Shown here one piece after another: positions 50,556 through 51,452 of a stretch of DNA of 51,452 nucleotides. The first letter of the stretch is position 1, and every line of letters begins with the position of its first letter. Position numbers and translations under genes: made by a program. Where the stretch lies: positions 83,648 through 135,099 of the forward strand of contig CALVHL010000025.1 of NCBI GenBank assembly GCA_944327625.1. Reading direction: 5' to 3'. The notes under the pieces are model-generated. The model was not told the DNA's origin. It did not search any database and saw nothing but the letters and a program-made list of their open reading frames with translations. The DNA is from an uncultured Clostridia bacterium (GTDB lineage: Bacteria; Bacillota; Clostridia; Christensenellales; Borkfalkiaceae).

Positions 50556-51452
50556 TCAGCGATTTTTTGGTGCCCCGCGTGAAAACAAAGTTGAACTTTC
50601 GAGTTCCGCAAGGCTTATTGTTTCTTCCTTACCGTTGGCGTTGTATATAATTTTTAAGTGGTCGTCATAAAGGTAAATTGCATTGATAAAAGTATCTATT
50701 ATCTTGCGCTTGCCTTCCTGCGTGGTTATGTCTATCTTGCGGAAGTTGGATAGTGCCATTTTGAAATGGTCTTGCGAGAAAATCGGAGATTTAAGCTGTT
50801 CTTTGGCAATCACATCGCTTATCTCACGCTTCTGCTTCTCCAGCCCGTCAAGTCGTTTCAATAGCGTTTCCGTCGCGTAGCCCTTCTGCACGGCGTTGAC
50901 GATATTTTCTATCTCTTTTTCCTTTTGTTTTAACTGCTCCTGCAATTTTGGAAGAATAGTACTTTCCGTGTACTGCAACTCGTACAGCTTTGCCGAAAGC
51001 CTTTCAATAATGTCGTCGTCTTTTAGGAATTCCATAGTCTTATAGACAATGAAATCTTCCAGCTTGGTCTTGCTGACAGGCTTCTTTTCGCATTGGTGCT
51101 TCTTCTGCCGCACACAGGCATAATAGCGATAGACAACGCCTTTTGTACCGCTTGTTCCTGCCTGCGCAACCATCATTGCGCCGCATCTCCCACAGAAAAG
51201 TTTTGTGGTAAGCAGATAATCCTCATCTGCTGTATGTCTTGCCGGTGCCTTTGAATTCTTGGCAAGTTCCAACTGCACGGCATCGAACAGCTCTTCCGAA
51301 ATGAGCTGCGGCACACTGTTCTCTATAACTACTCCCATGTGGTGATACTCTCCGATATATACTCTGTTAGAAAGCATATATCGGATTGCATTGTATCTCA
51401 ATGCCTTGCCGTTCGAGCGAGTTACTTTGCGCTCGTTCATTATGCGATAGAT
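50556..51452 (-). CDS. Large serine recombinase, C-terminal part (5' end beyond window)
   Basis: The open frame runs off the right edge, leaving 298 residues. It has the end of the Recombinase domain (RYNAIRYMLSNRVYIGEYHH), a zinc ribbon (LFCGRCGAMMVAQAG...YYACVRQKKHQC) and a long coiled coil (LQEQLKQKEKEIENIVNAVQ) with a final beta segment. Large serine integrases move phages and conjugative transposons. The catalytic N-terminal domain is outside the window. It marks another element next to the first. Confidence 0.9.
   Translation of the reverse strand: MYRIMNERKVTRSNGKALRYNAIRYMLSNRVYIGEYHHMGVVIENSVPQLISEELFDAVQLELAKNSKAPARHTADEDYLLTTKLFCGRCGAMMVAQAGTSGTKGVVYRYYACVRQKKHQCEKKPVSKTKLEDFIVYKTMEFLKDDDIIERLSAKLYELQYTESTILPKLQEQLKQKEKEIENIVNAVQKGYATETLLKRLDGLEKQKREISDVIAKEQLKSPIFSQDHFKMALSNFRKIDITTQEGKRKIIDTFINAIYLYDDHLKIIYNANGKEETISLAELESSTLFSRGAPKNR

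Noticed and set aside
1-51452. CRISPR array
   Set aside because: No regularly spaced direct repeats with spacers were seen anywhere, and no cas genes.

Overview
The window reads as a Clostridia-type Bacillota genome. Most genes have strong AAGGAGG ribosome binding sites, the promoters are canonical TTGACA/TATAAT, and PcfJ/PcfK/DpnD-type and DUF4314 genes typical of Firmicutes mobile elements are present. The genus cannot be told. The first ~6 kb is GC-rich and looks like host backbone. Much of the rest is markedly AT-rich and is a patchwork of mobile and defence DNA.

Layout. (1) 1-6.0 kb, minus strand: a CbxX-type AAA+ ATPase, two YbjN-like paralogues, a small HTH protein, two DUF1292-like proteins and a ClpA-like AAA+ protein cut by the window edge; then an HTH-desulfoferrodoxin fusion. 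(2) 6.3-10.7 kb: a Fic protein, an integrase remnant, the 3' half of a tRNA-Leu(UAA) gene (an attachment scar), a decayed copy of the HTH-desulfoferrodoxin locus and an HTH regulator. One palindromic operator appears at three of these promoters. (3) 10.7-21.4 kb, minus strand: a PNPOx-like flavoprotein and a defence island with DUF4238, an HpaII-like endonuclease, its m5C methyltransferase, Vsr, a DUF6339 protein, a partner of unknown function and a MutL/MORC-like GHKL ATPase; then a second m5C methyltransferase with its HTH regulator, and a MutT-like Nudix enzyme. (4) 21.6-24.7 kb, plus strand: a NACHT NTPase next to a RelA/SpoT-like protein, a candidate sensor/effector immunity pair. (5) 24.7-30.7 kb, plus strand: twelve closely spaced mobile-element genes including DUF4314, PcfK, PcfJ and DpnD/PcfM. 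(6) 30.8-33.3 kb, minus strand: a three-gene unknown operon and an HTH gene. (7) 33.4-38.3 kb: a cassette of a PD-(D/E)XK nuclease, a TGT/DpdA-like protein and two SPPY-type DNA methyltransferases, bracketed by two diverged copies of the end of a SLOG-type gene. (8) 38.3-47.3 kb, minus strand: an HUH replication initiator with hairpin-rich DNA behind it, a membrane P-loop ATPase, exported or membrane-anchored proteins, small basic and beta-rich proteins, a broken sigma-like gene and a sigma-70-like factor. This resembles an integrated filamentous-phage-like or rolling-circle element. (9) 47.8-49.1 kb: a tyrosine integrase. (10) 49.2-51.5 kb: a Bro-Fic protein and the C-terminal part of a large serine recombinase cut by the window edge.

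How the parts fit (inference): blocks 5, 8 and 9 probably supply maintenance and transfer of one or more integrative elements. Blocks 3, 4, 6 and 7 are cargo with restriction or abortive-infection character. The best candidates for undescribed biology are the NACHT + RelA/SpoT-like pair, the nuclease + TGT/DpdA-like + twin methyltransferase cassette, and the GHKL/unknown/DUF6339 operon tied to an HpaII-Vsr system.
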